Positions 15,033 to 25,740 are shown, counted from the stretch's first letter. The stretch is DNA of 64,000 nucleotides from an uncultured Clostridia bacterium (GCA_945829235.1 CALZUA010000001.1:124001-188000), one strand, 5' to 3'. Made by a program: numbers and translations. The notes: a model not told the origin generated them from the sequence alone.

Positions 15033-16178
15033 TCAGAGCAATTTTCTGTAAAGCTCTGCGATTTCCTCAACCGAGGTATCTCTCGGGTTTCCGGGACGGC
15101 AAGCGTCTGCGAAAGCCGATTCCGAGAGGAATTGAACGTCCTCGGGCTTTACGATATCGCGGAGATTGTCGGGAATTCCAACGTCCTTTGCAAGCTGTTT
15201 TACAGCGTCAACAGCCGCCTTTCTGTATTCCTCCTGCGACATATTTTCCGTACCCTTTACGCCCATTGCCTTTGCGATATCGCGGTATTTTTCACCGGTA
15301 ACGGGTGCGTTGTACTCCATAACTGTCGGAAGAATAATAGCGTTTGCGATGCCGTGAGGCGTGTCGTAGAGCGCACCGAGCGGGTGTGCCATCGAGTGAA
15401 CGATACCCAAACCAACGTTTGAGAAGCCCATTCCCGCAACGTACTGTCCGAGAGCCATACCCTCGCGACCGTCTGCGGTGTTCTCAACAGCTCCGCGAAG
15501 CGAACGTGCGATAATCTCGATTGCCTTGAGGTGGAACATATCGGACAGCTCCCACGCGCCCTTTGTGATGTAGCCCTCGATTGCGTGAGTGAGCGCGTCC
15601 ATACCGGTTGCCGCGGTGAGGCTCTTGGGCATTGTGCTCATCATATCGGGGTCAACAACGGCAACAATCGGGATATCGTGCGGGTCAACGCACACCATTT
15701 TTCTGTTCTTCTCAACGTCCGTGATAACGTAGTTTATCGTAACTTCAGCGGCAGTGCCTGCGGTTGTGGGAACAGCGATAATCGGCACGGACGCTTTTTT
15801 CGTCGGAGCAACACCCTCAAGGCTTCTTACATCGGCGAACTCGGGGTTGTTGATGATAATTCCGATGCCCTTTGCGGTATCCATCGAAGAACCGCCGCCG
15901 ACTGCGATTATGTAATCAGCGCCTGCGTTCTTGAACTCCTCGACACCGTGCTGAACGTTTTCAATAGTGGGGTTCGGCTTGATGTCGCTGTAAAGCTCGT
16001 AAGCAAGCCCTGCGCCGTCAAGAACATCGGTAACCTTCTTGGTTACACCAAACTTGATAAGGTCGGGGTCGGAGCAAATCAGCGCCTTTTTGAAGCCGCG
16101 GTTTTTAGCCTCATCGGCAACAGCCGCAAGCGCTCCTTTTCCGTGATAAGAGGTTTCGTTGAGAATAAATCTGTTCAT
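15033..16178 (-). CDS. fucO: Lactaldehyde reductase / iron-containing alcohol dehydrogenase
   Basis: A 381-residue group III alcohol dehydrogenase. NAD-binding GGGSSMD and the iron ligands Asp (DPDMMSTM region) and three His ([26 protein letters not shown]) are all present. The whole sequence follows E. coli FucO ([63 protein letters not shown]), so reduction of L-lactaldehyde to 1,2-propanediol is the best call. It lies directly downstream of a PocR-type chemoreceptor on the same strand, which fits diol/aldehyde metabolism. No other fucose or rhamnose genes are present. Confidence 0.9.
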   Translation of the reverse strand: MNRFILNETSYHGKGALAAVADEAKNRGFKKALICSDPDLIKFGVTKKVTDVLDGAGLAYELYSDIKPNPTIENVQHGVEEFKNAGADYIIAVGGGSSMDTAKGIGIIINNPEFADVRSLEGVAPTKKASVPIIAVPTTAGTAAEVTINYVITDVEKNRKMVCVDPHDIPIVAVVDPDMMSTMPKSLTAATGMDALTHAIEGYITKGAWELSDMFHLKAIEIIARSLRGAVENTADGREGMALGQYVAGMGFSNVGLGIVHSMAHPLGALYDTPHGIANAIILPTVMEYNAPVTGEKYRDIAKAMGVKGTENMSQEEYRKAAVDAVKQLAKDVGIPDNLRDIVKPEDVQFLSESAFADACRPGNPRDTSVEEIAELYRKLL

Positions 16179-16202
16179 AGCAATACTTCCTTTCGGTTTT
16201 AT

Positions 16203-17222
16203 TTATTTATTTATTTTTGCAAGTAAATCATTTACGTCGTTGAGCATCTCGTTGAGATGGTTGATGTTCTCGGCGTTCTTTTCGATGTTAGAATACATCG
16301 CCTTTATCTGGCTGTTGATTTCGGTCATCGATTTCTTGATTGCAAGGAGCATATCGCTGATTTCGTTTGCATTTTTGGTGTTTTTGTTGGCAAGCGAGCG
16401 AACCTCGGTTGCAATTACGTTAAAGCCAACGCCCGCCGCGCCCGCTCTCTTCGCCTCGATTGAAGCGTTGAAGCCGAGCAGGGTGAGGTTTGTGGACGCG
16501 CTTTCGATTGCCTTAACAATGCCGTCGGTGTTGACAACAGCCTTTTCCGATGCTGCAACAGCGGTTTTAATCTTATCAAAATTCTCGGAGAGTGCCTTGA
16601 CCGCCTCGGCAGTTGACTCCATTTCGCTATGAATTTTGGAGAATTCAGAGTTTACGTTTACGAGAACCTCCTCGTCTGTGGCACTCTTCTCCTGAACAAG
16701 CAGTTTCTGATAACCCGCTTCGGACAGCGCGTTTGCCATCTGATAAAGCAGATGTGCCGCCGACTCGATTTGCGCTTTCGGAACAACCTTGACCTTGCGC
16801 AGAGCCTCTATGTACTTGTCGGGGTCGATGTTGAGTTCAACGGCGATTTTGCGGAATTTCTCCTCATCGGGCTCCTCGGGAAGAACCTGTCCGCCTACAA
16901 GCGTTCCTATGTGCTTGCCGTTGAGCATAATCGGCGCGGCAAAGTCCATCAGACCGCCATGGCAGTAATAAACCGCGGGACGTCCCGTCTTGGAAGCCTG
17001 TTCGCCGCCGTGCAGGTCGCACTGATTGCAACGCTCGCAACCGACGCGCGATTTTCTGGTCAAATTCATGCAGAAATCCGTGAAGTTACTTCCGTTGGTA
17101 ACCGCACCCGTGTCGTCCGTGGCAAGAGCCGCCATTCCCGTTGCATCGGAAAACGCATCCTGAAGCGACTGAAGGGTGTGTCTGTCGATAACGTCAAGCA
17201 GTTTAATGTTGTTCATATCCAT
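16203..17222 (-). CDS. Soluble methyl-accepting chemotaxis protein with PocR sensory domain
   Basis: A 339-residue chemoreceptor with no membrane segment. Residues about 8-165 match the PocR ligand-binding domain (NLTRKSRVGCERCNQCD, HGGEQASKTGRP, YYCHGGLMDFAAPI, IGTLVGGQVLP), which binds small hydrocarbon derivatives such as 1,2-propanediol. Residues about 200-339 are a short MCP signalling domain with the hairpin-tip-adjacent LLGFNASIEAKRAGAAGVGFNVIATEVRSLA. It should signal through CheA from the cytoplasm. The neighbour is fucO, whose product makes 1,2-propanediol. Ribosome site AAGGAG; promoter at 17262-17290. Confidence 0.9.
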   Translation of the reverse strand: MDMNNIKLLDVIDRHTLQSLQDAFSDATGMAALATDDTGAVTNGSNFTDFCMNLTRKSRVGCERCNQCDLHGGEQASKTGRPAVYYCHGGLMDFAAPIMLNGKHIGTLVGGQVLPEEPDEEKFRKIAVELNIDPDKYIEALRKVKVVPKAQIESAAHLLYQMANALSEAGYQKLLVQEKSATDEEVLVNVNSEFSKIHSEMESTAEAVKALSENFDKIKTAVAASEKAVVNTDGIVKAIESASTNLTLLGFNASIEAKRAGAAGVGFNVIATEVRSLANKNTKNANEISDMLLAIKKSMTEINSQIKAMYSNIEKNAENINHLNEMLNDVNDLLAKINK

Positions 17223-17261
17223 AGCTGTAATTCTCCTTATAGGTGATATACTTCAATTACA

Positions 17262-17290
17262 ATTATACAATTTTAAACATTTTTTGTCAA
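17262..17290 (-). promoter_or_regulatory. Promoter of the PocR chemoreceptor gene
   Basis: Minus-strand TTGACA (17285-17290), 17 bases, TATAAT (17262-17267). Confidence 0.85.
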
Positions 17291-17482
17291 CGCTTTTTTT
17301 AAATATTTGTGCAAAATTAACATTTATTTATTAACATAATATGCAATTTTATTCCTAGTAAATTACAGGATTATGTTCCCGATAAGCAAGATTTGCACGC
17401 ATTTTTCTTGACAAAATCGCGGAATTTCGTTATAATAAAGGTAAAGCAAGCTACTGTAAAATAATGGAAGCGAGGAGAAATT

Positions 17483-17731
17483 ATGCGGGAAATCAAGACA
17501 GGGCGCGTTTATCGGCATTTCAAGGGTGATTTTTATTTGGTAGAAGCCGTAGCGTTTGACTCGGAAACCGGCGAAGAGGTTGTTGTTTACCGCAAGCTGT
17601 ACGAGGACGGCGCGTTGTGGGTGCGACCGCTCAAGATGTTTCTCGAAGAGGTTGATCGGGAGAAATATCCCGATGCCCGGCAGAAATATCGGTTTGAATT
17701 GCAGGAAATTGAGAGTAAAGCGAGGCGCTGA
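17483..17731 (+). CDS. DUF1653 domain protein
   Basis: An 82-residue protein matching the DUF1653 family: GRVYRHFKGDFYLVEAVAFDSETGEEVVVYRKLYEDGALWVRPLKMFLEEVD is the family core. It is a small beta-barrel protein of unknown function, common in Firmicutes and Proteobacteria. The deformylase-like gene starts one base after its stop codon, indicating coexpression. Confidence 0.9.
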   Translation: MREIKTGRVYRHFKGDFYLVEAVAFDSETGEEVVVYRKLYEDGALWVRPLKMFLEEVDREKYPDARQKYRFELQEIESKARR

Positions 17732-17732
17732 A

Positions 17733-18143
17733 ATGGTTAAGGATATTGTTCGGGACACGTTTTTTCTGCAGATAAAGTCTGAGCCGGCAACAAAAGCCGA
17801 TTTGCCGACCGCGCGCGACCTTTTGGACACGCTTGCCGCGCACAAGGACGGTTGCGTGGGAATGGCGGCGAATATGATTGGCGTTGCAAAGCAGATTATC
17901 GCGTTTGATGACGGCGGGAAATACTCGGTTATGTTTAACCCCGAAATAGTCAAGTTTTCGGGTGCTTACGAAGCGGAGGAGGGTTGCCTGTCGCTTGCGG
18001 GAACGCGCAAAACCAAGCGTTTCAAGAGCATCAAGGTTCGCTTTTTCAACGAGGATTTTCTCCCGCGCATCAAGACCTTCACCGGTTTTACCGCGCAGAT
18101 TATCCAGCACGAAATCGACCATTGCCACGGTATTCTCATTTGA
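17733..18143 (+). CDS. def: Peptide deformylase-like protein
   Basis: A 136-residue short peptide deformylase, which removes the formyl group from new proteins. Motif 2 EGCLSL (C85) and motif 3 HEIDH (H126, E127, H130) supply the metal ligands and catalytic Glu. Motif 1 reads GMAANMIG where GLAAxQxG is expected, so the glutamine that stabilises the reaction intermediate is methionine (M48). The C-terminal helix of longer deformylases is absent; the protein ends six residues after the metal site. It may be a paralogue with altered substrate rather than the housekeeping enzyme. Confidence 0.85.
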   Translation: MVKDIVRDTFFLQIKSEPATKADLPTARDLLDTLAAHKDGCVGMAANMIGVAKQIIAFDDGGKYSVMFNPEIVKFSGAYEAEEGCLSLAGTRKTKRFKSIKVRFFNEDFLPRIKTFTGFTAQIIQHEIDHCHGILI

Positions 18144-18227
18144 TTTGAAATAACTCACAAAGCGGGAATTATATTTCTAGTTTTTACATTTTCACCCAAT
18201 TTTCATAATTTTCTTGTCGAGAATTGG

Positions 18228-18256
18228 TTGACAATTGTCGAAAAAACCGATATAAT
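18228..18256 (+). promoter_or_regulatory. Promoter of the Cache chemoreceptor gene
   Basis: TTGACA (18228-18233), 17 bases, TATAAT (18251-18256). The longer open frame starting at 18224 would begin inside this promoter. Confidence 0.85.
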
Positions 18257-18298
18257 GAAACGTGTATGTGTAAGCAACATTCTAAAAGGAGTATTTCT

Positions 18299-20263
18299 AT
18301 GAAAAAAGCGCTTGGACTTGACAAAAAAATCATAATCTGCGTAAGCGTTCTCACGGCGGTTATGCTGATTATTTCGTCAACGGTAAGCTATATCATCAGC
18401 AACAATATGGTGTCCTCGGAGAGTCAGTCGAAGGTTATCAACGAGCTGAAGCACCAAGCCTCCGTGCTTGACGGCTGGCTGGACAAGCAGGAAGCAATTG
18501 TTTCGGACGTAGCAACGTTTTCCGCATCGTTTGCTCCAACTCCCGAGCAACTCCAGCAAATGCTTGCCTCGGCTTGCACAAGCTCCGGCGGGACAGTGTA
18601 CAGCGCGTATCTCGCCTATCCCGTCAACATCACGATTTTCAACACTGATATTGAGCTTCCGCCCGAGTTTATTGTTATGGAGCGCGGCTGGTACAAGGAC
18701 GCTGAGGCGGCTCACGGAAAGCCGATTTGCACCTCGCCGTACATCGATTTCAACACGGGAAGTATGATTATCACGGTTGCAACGGCGGGTTATTCCGATG
18801 ACGGCAAGCTGTTTGCAATAGCGGGCGGCGATGTTTATATCGACCAACTGATTAACGCGGTGAGCGATATCAAAATCTCCGAGAATGCTTATCCGTTCCT
18901 GATTGACGCGGACGGAAACGTTCTCGTTCATCAAAATCAGGATTATCTCCCGAAAATTGTTGATAAAGAATCCGTTTTCACCAACGTTTCCGATATCCCC
19001 GCTTACAAGGACAGAGTTGAGAGCGGGACAATTACCGTCAAAAACGATTATGACGGCGTTAAGCGTGCAATCAGTACCGTTCAGCTCGCAAACGGCTGGA
19101 CGCTCGGATATGCTATCGATTACGCAACCTATACCGGTGGTATTACCACGCTGATGATTATGCAGATTGTGGTAATGGTTGCGGCGATTTTGCTGGTTGT
19201 GGGACTTTGCGCGATTGTTGTAAAACGTTGTATGAAGCCAATCGACAGCCTTAACGTTGCCGCCGAGAATATGGGCAAGGGCAACCTCAGCTACGAGCTG
19301 ACCTACCACGGCAACGACAGCGTTGGTAAGCTCAGCGAAAATCTTGCCGAAACCAACAAGGCGCTCAAGAGCTACGTTGACGATATCTCCGCCAACCTTT
19401 CGAGAATGAAGGACGGCGATTTCAACGTGAAATTCGGCGCGGATTATGTCGGAGATTTCGCGCCTATCAAGGACTCAATCGACCAGATTTCCAAGTCAAT
19501 CGGCTCGGTTATCGATGGGATAAGCACCGCTTCCGAGAAGGTTAACCTCAGCGCTGGCAATGTTTCCGCGTCTGCGGCAAATCTTGCGGCGGGTTCAAAG
19601 GAGCAGACCGAAACGGTTGCCGAGATGAGCGGGATTGCCGACAAGTTTATGGCGCTCACCAAGGAAAACGGCGACAGCGCCGAGAAAGCGCTTTTCTTCT
19701 CAAATCAGACCGGAGAAGCGGTTGCCGCGAGCAACGAAAGTATGAAGGAATTGCTCGAGTCTATGGAGCAAATCACCGAGATGTCCGTGCAGATTGAGAA
19801 GATTATCAAGACCATCGATGACATCGCGTTCCAGACGAACATTCTCGCGCTCAACGCGTCAATCGAAGCGGCAAGAGCGGGCGCGGCAGGCAAGGGCTTC
19901 GCGGTTGTTGCGGATGAGGTGAGAAACCTCGCGTCCAAGTCCGCCGAGGCGGTTCAGGGAACGACCGAGCTTATCACAAGCACTGCCGAGGCTATCGAAA
20001 AAGGTTCGACAATCGCAAACGAAACTGCGGCTTCGCTGGAAGCGGTTACCGAGAAATCCAAAGAGGTTGACTTGCTTGTCGCTAGGATTTCCGAGGTCTG
20101 CGGTGAACAGACGCGCGATGTTGCCGCGATTAACGAGAAAATCGGCGTGATTTCATCGGTTGCTCAGAGGAACTCCGAAACCGCACAGGAAAGCGCATCG
20201 TCAAGCGACGAGCTGAATAGCCAAGCGAAAATTCTCGACGAGCTGCTCGAAAAATTCAAGTAA
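18299..20263 (+). CDS. Methyl-accepting chemotaxis protein with dCache sensory domain
   Basis: A 654-residue transmembrane chemoreceptor. TM1 is at about 9-35; an extracellular double-Cache domain follows ([49 protein letters not shown]); TM2 is at about 282-308. A HAMP domain (about 308-360) and a second HAMP-like segment ([18 protein letters not shown]) precede the signalling domain, whose conserved tip is at about 505-545 ([39 protein letters not shown]). Cache receptors of this build sense amino acids or organic acids. Start after AAAAGGAG; terminator follows. Confidence 0.95.
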   Translation: MKKALGLDKKIIICVSVLTAVMLIISSTVSYIISNNMVSSESQSKVINELKHQASVLDGWLDKQEAIVSDVATFSASFAPTPEQLQQMLASACTSSGGTVYSAYLAYPVNITIFNTDIELPPEFIVMERGWYKDAEAAHGKPICTSPYIDFNTGSMIITVATAGYSDDGKLFAIAGGDVYIDQLINAVSDIKISENAYPFLIDADGNVLVHQNQDYLPKIVDKESVFTNVSDIPAYKDRVESGTITVKNDYDGVKRAISTVQLANGWTLGYAIDYATYTGGITTLMIMQIVVMVAAILLVVGLCAIVVKRCMKPIDSLNVAAENMGKGNLSYELTYHGNDSVGKLSENLAETNKALKSYVDDISANLSRMKDGDFNVKFGADYVGDFAPIKDSIDQISKSIGSVIDGISTASEKVNLSAGNVSASAANLAAGSKEQTETVAEMSGIADKFMALTKENGDSAEKALFFSNQTGEAVAASNESMKELLESMEQITEMSVQIEKIIKTIDDIAFQTNILALNASIEAARAGAAGKGFAVVADEVRNLASKSAEAVQGTTELITSTAEAIEKGSTIANETAASLEAVTEKSKEVDLLVARISEVCGEQTRDVAAINEKIGVISSVAQRNSETAQESASSSDELNSQAKILDELLEKFK

Positions 20264-20308
20264 AAAGAACGCTCCTTGTCAATCGGCAAGGAGCGGTTTT
20301 TCGCTTGA
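20264..20308 (+). terminator. Terminator of the Cache chemoreceptor gene
   Basis: CGCTCCTTG pairs with CAAGGAGCG around TCAATCGG-type loop, followed by GTTTTTCG. Confidence 0.8.
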
Positions 20309-20347
20309 CAACGGGGAAATATGTAACGTGAAAAGGAGAGTGTGAGT

Positions 20348-20836
20348 ATGAATTTTTGCTATGAATGTGGAACAAAGCTGGTTGCAAAGCACCTTGACGG
20401 CGAGGGGGAAATTCCGTTCTGCGAGCGGTGCGGGACGTTTCGGTTTCCGATTTTCAACACTGCGGTGAGTATGGAGGTTTTGAGTCCCGCGCGCGACAAA
20501 ATCGTGCTGATAAAGCAGTACGGCAAGGACAAAAACATTCTTGTCGCGGGGTATGTCAACAAGGGCGAGAGCGCTGAGGAAACCGTTTCGCGCGAGGTTC
20601 GCGAGGAGCTTGGCGTTTCCGTTGGGCAAATCCGGTTCAACAAAAGCGCCTACTTCGAGCCGAGCAACACGCTTATGCTGAATTTCTCCTGCGTTGCCGA
20701 AACCGAGGAACTTCACATCAACGAAAAAGAGGTTGACAGCGCGGCTTGGTACACTCTCGATGAGATTGAAAAGGAGATTTTTCAGGGCAGTCTTGCACAC
20801 AAGTTTTTGCTGGAATTTTTGCGGAAAAACAGTTGA
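20348..20836 (+). CDS. NUDIX hydrolase with N-terminal zinc ribbon
   Basis: A 162-residue protein. Four cysteines in CYECG and CERCG (within the first 32 residues) form a zinc ribbon as in NudC NAD pyrophosphatases. The NUDIX box GYVNKGESAEETVSREVREELGV is intact. The NudC-specific SQPWPFPxS motif after the box is absent, so NADH/NAD-cap specificity is not supported; the substrate may be another dinucleotide. Start at ATG 20348 with AAGGAG; the GTG at 20342 is too close to that site. Confidence 0.88.
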   Translation: MNFCYECGTKLVAKHLDGEGEIPFCERCGTFRFPIFNTAVSMEVLSPARDKIVLIKQYGKDKNILVAGYVNKGESAEETVSREVREELGVSVGQIRFNKSAYFEPSNTLMLNFSCVAETEELHINEKEVDSAAWYTLDEIEKEIFQGSLAHKFLLEFLRKNS

Positions 20837-20847
20837 ATAGAAACTAA

Positions 20848-20878
20848 ATTCCCGTGAGCAATCGCGGGATTTTTTCTG
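20848..20878 (+). terminator. Terminator of the zinc-ribbon NUDIX gene
   Basis: TCCCG and CGGGA form a short stem around a GAGCAATCG-type loop, followed by TTTTTTCTG. Confidence 0.65.
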
Positions 20879-20968
20879 CCATAAATCAAAAAATCACCTC
20901 TTTGACAGGTTTGTCATAAGATGAAATAAGACTGCTTTGGCAGATTTTAAGTACAAGGAGAGATTTTT

Positions 20969-23900
20969 TTGATTGAATTAACAGAATATCCGAACTGCGA
21001 AAATGTTCGGGTTTTCGATATTGAAGCGATTTCGCTTCCCGTGGTCTACAACAAATTCGGCGACCACGACCCAAACGGAATGATTTACGTCCTAAAAAAG
21101 ATTCCGAGCGTATTCGCCGAATGGCGGAGGAGCTGTTTAAACAGCCCGTGCCTCAACCCTATGAGTGGGTTCGCCCGCTGGTTATCCGCGCGAATGTCGG
21201 CGATACCATTCAGGTGAACTTTGAGAACAAGCTCAACCGTCCCGCGTCAATTTACGTTCAAGGGCTTTGCTATGACGTTTTGACCTCGGACGGCTCAAAT
21301 GTCGTCTATAACCCCGACACCACGGCGCGCCGGTTTATCCGCTACGTTTGGCACGCGGACAAAGAGGGCGTTTTCCTGTTCTCGGATATTGGGGACACCC
21401 GCAGCAATGAAGAGGGAACAAATGTTCACGGGCTTTTCGGTGCAATTATCGTAGAAGCCGCGGGTTCAACTTGGTTTGACCCCGTGACCGGAAAACCGCT
21501 TGAGAGCGGCTTGTTTGCCGATATCTACAACCCCGCAAAACCCGCGTTTCGCGAGTACGCGGTGTTCTTCCACGACGAGCTTGAAATCAAGAACAAGGAC
21601 GGCGAACAGCCGATTGACCCGCACACGGGGCTTCCCAACGGCACAACTGCGATAAGCTACCGTTCCGAGCCGATGAGAAACCGCCCGCCGCTTGACCCGC
21701 ACGCCGACCACGCCGACACCGCCGAGGATATATCGATGAGCTCGTGGGCTTACGGCGACCCCGCGCCGCCTATTCTGAAAGCGTATGTCGGTGACCCGTC
21801 AAAAATTCGGCTGATACACGGCGGCGTGAAGGAAACGCACGTATTTCACCTGCACAATCACCAGTGGCGGCTTGAACCCGACGACCCAAAATCCACGATT
21901 ATCGACTCGATTTCGATTAGCCCACAGGAGTGCTTCACGCTCGATATCCTGTACGGCGCGGGGAGCTTTAACGGAATGATGTACCCGCATTTCCATGAGG
22001 GAATGTGGACGCTCTGCGCGTTTTCGACCGCCTTCAGGACGGCAAGGATACCTATCCCGACGGCACGACAATCGAGCCGCTTCAGCCGTTCCGTGACCGC
22101 CCGCTCCCGCCGAGAAAGGACAAAATGCACCCGGGTTATCCGAACTTTGTCGCGGGTGAATTCGGCGAAGAGCCGCTTATACCGCCGCTTGGCGTTATCA
22201 CCAAAGACGGTGAAATTGAACGAGAGCCGACTCCGCTCGAAGAAGCGAATTTTGTCGAAAATTTTACGGCGGGTGCGCTTTACACCGACACCTGCCCTCA
22301 CTGCAAGGACGAAAACCTCGATGACTGCACCGACTGTCCCTGCTGTCCCGATGAAGATGTCAAGGTCTTTGAAATCGCGGCTGTTCAGGCGAAAATTTAC
22401 TACAACAAATACGGCTGGAATGACCCGCAGGCGCGCTTCTTCGTGATGAAAGAGGAAATTGAAAAGGTTGGCTCGCTTGACGAGTATATCCGCCGCGTTG
22501 AGTGCGGGATAATTCGTCCCGAGCCGCTTGTAATACGCGTTAACGCGGGCGACTGCATCGAAATTCGCCTGACGAATTTCCTGCCGAAGTATATCGAGGG
22601 CAACGAGTTTCAGCTGAAAACGCTGACCGATATTGTTGTCTATCACATTCACCTCGTGAAGTTCGACACGATTGTATCGGACGTCGCGGCAAACGGCTGG
22701 AACAACCTCGCGGGTGCTCGGAAATGTGAAACGCTTATCGAGCGCTTTTTTGCAAACGAGGAGCTGAACACGGTTTTCTTCCACGACCACCTTTTCGCAA
22801 ATGTTCACCAACAGCATGGGCTGTTCGGTGCGCTTATCGTTGAACCCGCGGGCGCGGTTTTCCTTGACCCAAAAAACGGCGAGGAGCTGAAGTACGGCAC
22901 GAACGCGGTTATCAGAACCGCGGACGGCAAGTCCTTTCGCGAGTTTACGCTGTTTTTGCACGATTTCGCGCTGCTGTTCGACAAAGACGGAAACCCGCTC
23001 AATCCTCCCGAGCACCCGGGTTCGGTTGACGACCCCGGAGTTATGGGGATAAATTATCGCTGTGAACCGATGCGCGAGCGGCTGAAAATCAAGAACGACC
23101 CCGCGCATATTTTTAGCTCGTTTGAGTACGGCGACCCGTGTACGCCGATTTTGGAAACCTACCCCGGTGAGCCTATCAGAATACGTCTGCTGGACGGCGC
23201 GCACGAGGAACAGCACATCTTTAATATCGAGGGAATGCCGTGGCGAAAGGAGATAACCGACGCGAAATCGCCGCTTGTGCAGGCGCAGACGATAGGTATT
23301 TCCGAGGCTTTCAACCTGCACATCGACGAGCCGTATCCTGCGGGCGATTATCTGTATTATTCTGGCGGAATCGATGACCTCTGGCTCGGGCTTTGGGGGA
23401 TAATCCGCGCGTATGCAACCCCGCAGTGCCACCTCTTGCCGCTTTGCGGATTTAAGCCGGTTTGCACGCCGCAAATGCCGCCGAAAGGCGCGGTTGTGCG
23501 GAAATTTGAGATTGCGGCAATTCAGAAGGATATCGAGTACAACCGCTACGGCGACCATGACCCCGAGGTCTTGATTTTTGTTCCGCTTGACCACGCGAAG
23601 GACGTTTTGCACGGCAAAAAAGAGCCTGTTCCGCTTATACTGCGGGCAAACGCGGGCAACTGGATTGAGGTTACGCTCTATAATATGTTCAACCCGAAAG
23701 TGCCGATAAAATACAACGATTACCCGTCCGTGCCGCTTGATTTCCCGCACAAACCGGGCAACCGCGTTTCGCTCAACCCTCAGTTCCTGAAATACAACCC
23801 CGTGACTTCCTCGGGAATAAACGTTGGCTACAATCCCGTCGAGCAGACTGTCGCTCCCGGTGAAAAATCAAGTACCTCTGGCACGCCGACAGGGAGTACG

Positions 23901-24667
23901 GAACGGCTTTGTTAGGCTCCTACGGCGACCTGCGAAATCACCGTTACCACGGGCTTTTCGGCGCAATTATCATCGAGCCTGTCGGCGCGAAATATTACAG
24001 CGGAGCGCGCCCGATGAAAGAAAACCACAACGAATGCGCGGTTATCACGGCACCCGGCGAGGAAACGTTCCGTGAGTTTGTCCTGTTCGCGCACAACGGA
24101 ATACGGTTGCTCGACAAGAACGGCGACTTGATAAAGACAACCGAGCAGGATATGGAGGAAGGCGAGGGCGGTCACGGCGCGCCCGACCACGAGGATACAG
24201 GCGAAAAGGGCTACAACTACCGCTCGGAGCGCTTCTTCAACCGACTGAAACGCGTCCCGATAATCTCAAAGGTGTTCGACTCGAAAACGCACGGCGACCC
24301 CGCGACACCGCTTTTCTGCTCGTATGTGGGAGATCGCGTGAAAATCCGCTTGCAGATGCCCGCGGATAAGCCGAGAAATATCAGCTTTTTGGTTCACGGT
24401 CACCGCTGGAGTGCGCAACCCGATGACCCGCTGTCAAACGACATCTGCGTGCAGGGCGCGATGAGCGTCGGAAATGTGTTCAACATCGAGCCTGAGCGCA
24501 CAAAATGTCGCGGCGATTATCTGTATCGCTCCGGCTCACTGCGCTGGGACGTGGAGTCGGGAATGTGGGGAATTATGCGCGTGATGAAGCGCAATATCCG
24601 CTGTCATTGCGAAACCGCTTGCCGCCGCGTTAAGAGCTGGTTTGACAAGAAAATTCACAAGGATTAA
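20969..24667 (+). pseudogene. Giant six-cupredoxin multicopper oxidase, interrupted by three frameshifts
   Basis: Joined across three frame changes the reading gives about 1,233 residues made of three repeats of a two-cupredoxin unit. Each repeat opens alike (VFDIEAISLPVVYNKFGDHDP; VFEIAAVQAKIYYNKYGWNDP; KFEIAAIQKDIEYNRYGDHDP) and contains HGLFGAxIxEP. Candidate copper ligands include HVFHLHNHQW and PHFHEGMW in repeat 1, HIH and FFHDHL in repeat 2, and WHAD and HGHRW in repeat 3; the late sites of repeat 2 are degenerate. A 1,200-residue, six-domain oxidase recalls MnxG, the Mn(II) oxidase of marine Bacillus. Frame changes lie near 21105 (CCGGAG to CCGAG), 22008 (TGGGAC to TGGAC) and 23865 (A6 to A5); each is explained by loss of one base. 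The TTG start follows AAGGAGAG. No signal peptide is seen. Confidence 0.85.
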
Positions 24668-24683
24668 CAGACAATTTTGCTAA

Positions 24684-24724
24684 TCAACGTCCGCTGTTCG
24701 CTTGAGCAGCGGGCGTTTTTTGGC
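24684..24724 (+). terminator. Terminator of the multicopper oxidase gene
   Basis: CCGCTG and CAGCGG pair around TTCGCTTGAG, followed by GCGTTTTTTGG. Confidence 0.8.
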
Positions 24725-24798
24725 TGTACTTGCACGGTTTCGCGCACTTTCGCATATATTATATTTGATGGTAACAGTATTATTTTATGGAGGTTTTT

Positions 24799-25689
24799 AT
24801 GAACAACAATTTTGTTGAAAAGTCACTTGAGCTGCATCTGTTTTTCGGGCGGATAATGAAGGAACATTCGCTGTTTCTGGAGGCGGGTTTTACGCCCGCA
24901 AATCCGAATTTTTCGGAGAAAGCCGAGCATTTCAAGTGCGAGTTTGAAAAGCTGTTATGTGACGCGGTTAAGATGTCAAACGGCATCGTGAGCCAATGTG
25001 TTTTGCGTTCGGGGGAACTTGTCACGGAGTTTACCGCGCTTGCCGAAAAGCAAACCGAGTGTTTCACGGGAATTAACATTGACAACGAAATCACGAATTT
25101 GGAAATGCGCCTGCGGAGCGGTTGCGGAAAGTGCAACGAAAAAACGGAATTTCGCGGTATGGTAAAGCAACTCAATCAGCGCGCACTAAAGCTGTTGGAC
25201 GGACTGATTTCGTTCAAGGAAACAATTTTGCGAAACGTTTTGAACGGCGAGATGTTCACGATGAACTACCCGTTGCTCATCGAGCATATTATCCGCGAAG
25301 CGAAGCTGTACAGGGATTTTGTCGAGTGCTTGGAGCGGGAAGGCGCTTTGCCGGACAGCTCGATGAAGGAAACCGAGTGCTTCTGGAACCGTATTATGAT
25401 GGAGCACGCGATGTTTATCAGAGGGTTGCTTGACCCGTGTGAAACGGAACTGTTCAACACGGCGGATAAGTTTGCCGATGAATATTGCGAGTTGTTGGAA
25501 AAATGCCGCATCGCCCAAGATTCTGCGATGAGAGCAAGCTCTCTTGAAGTAACCAAAAAATTCCGCGAGTTCAAGACAGCGGGTGTGCAGGGAATTGAGC
25601 AAAACAAAATTCGCTCGGTAATTCTGCCGCTTCTCGCAGACCACGTTTTACGCGAGGCAAATCATTATCTCAGGCTTTTGAAAAGCTGA
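24799..25689 (+). CDS. DUF2935 family ferritin-like protein
   Basis: A 296-residue all-helical protein of the DUF2935 family. Two homologous halves each carry an E/H-rich helix: FFGRIMKEHSLFLEAGF near the start and FWNRIMMEHAMFIRGLLDPCE near residue 195, with further LIEHIIREAKLYRDF and LADHVLREANHYLRLL. The repeated E...EH and E/DH patterns resemble di-metal four-helix bundles. Function is unknown. Start at 24799 after TGGAGG; the ATG at 24787 overlaps that site. It follows the multicopper oxidase but has a terminator between, so coexpression is uncertain. Confidence 0.88.
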   Translation: MNNNFVEKSLELHLFFGRIMKEHSLFLEAGFTPANPNFSEKAEHFKCEFEKLLCDAVKMSNGIVSQCVLRSGELVTEFTALAEKQTECFTGINIDNEITNLEMRLRSGCGKCNEKTEFRGMVKQLNQRALKLLDGLISFKETILRNVLNGEMFTMNYPLLIEHIIREAKLYRDFVECLEREGALPDSSMKETECFWNRIMMEHAMFIRGLLDPCETELFNTADKFADEYCELLEKCRIAQDSAMRASSLEVTKKFREFKTAGVQGIEQNKIRSVILPLLADHVLREANHYLRLLKS

Positions 25690-25704
25690 GTGTTTTCACA
25701 AAAA

Positions 25705-25740
25705 TTCAGCCCGAGTTTTCACATTCGGGCTGTTTTTATT
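25705..25740 (+). terminator. Terminator of the DUF2935 gene
   Basis: CAGCCCGA (25707-25714) pairs with TCGGGCTG (25725-25732), followed by TTTTTATTT. Confidence 0.88.

Noticed and set aside
21858-23750. A 630-residue open frame antisense to the multicopper oxidase
   Set aside because: It has no ribosome site, no recognisable domain and an Arg/Val-rich composition typical of the antisense of GC-biased coding DNA; the sense strand has clear cupredoxin motifs.
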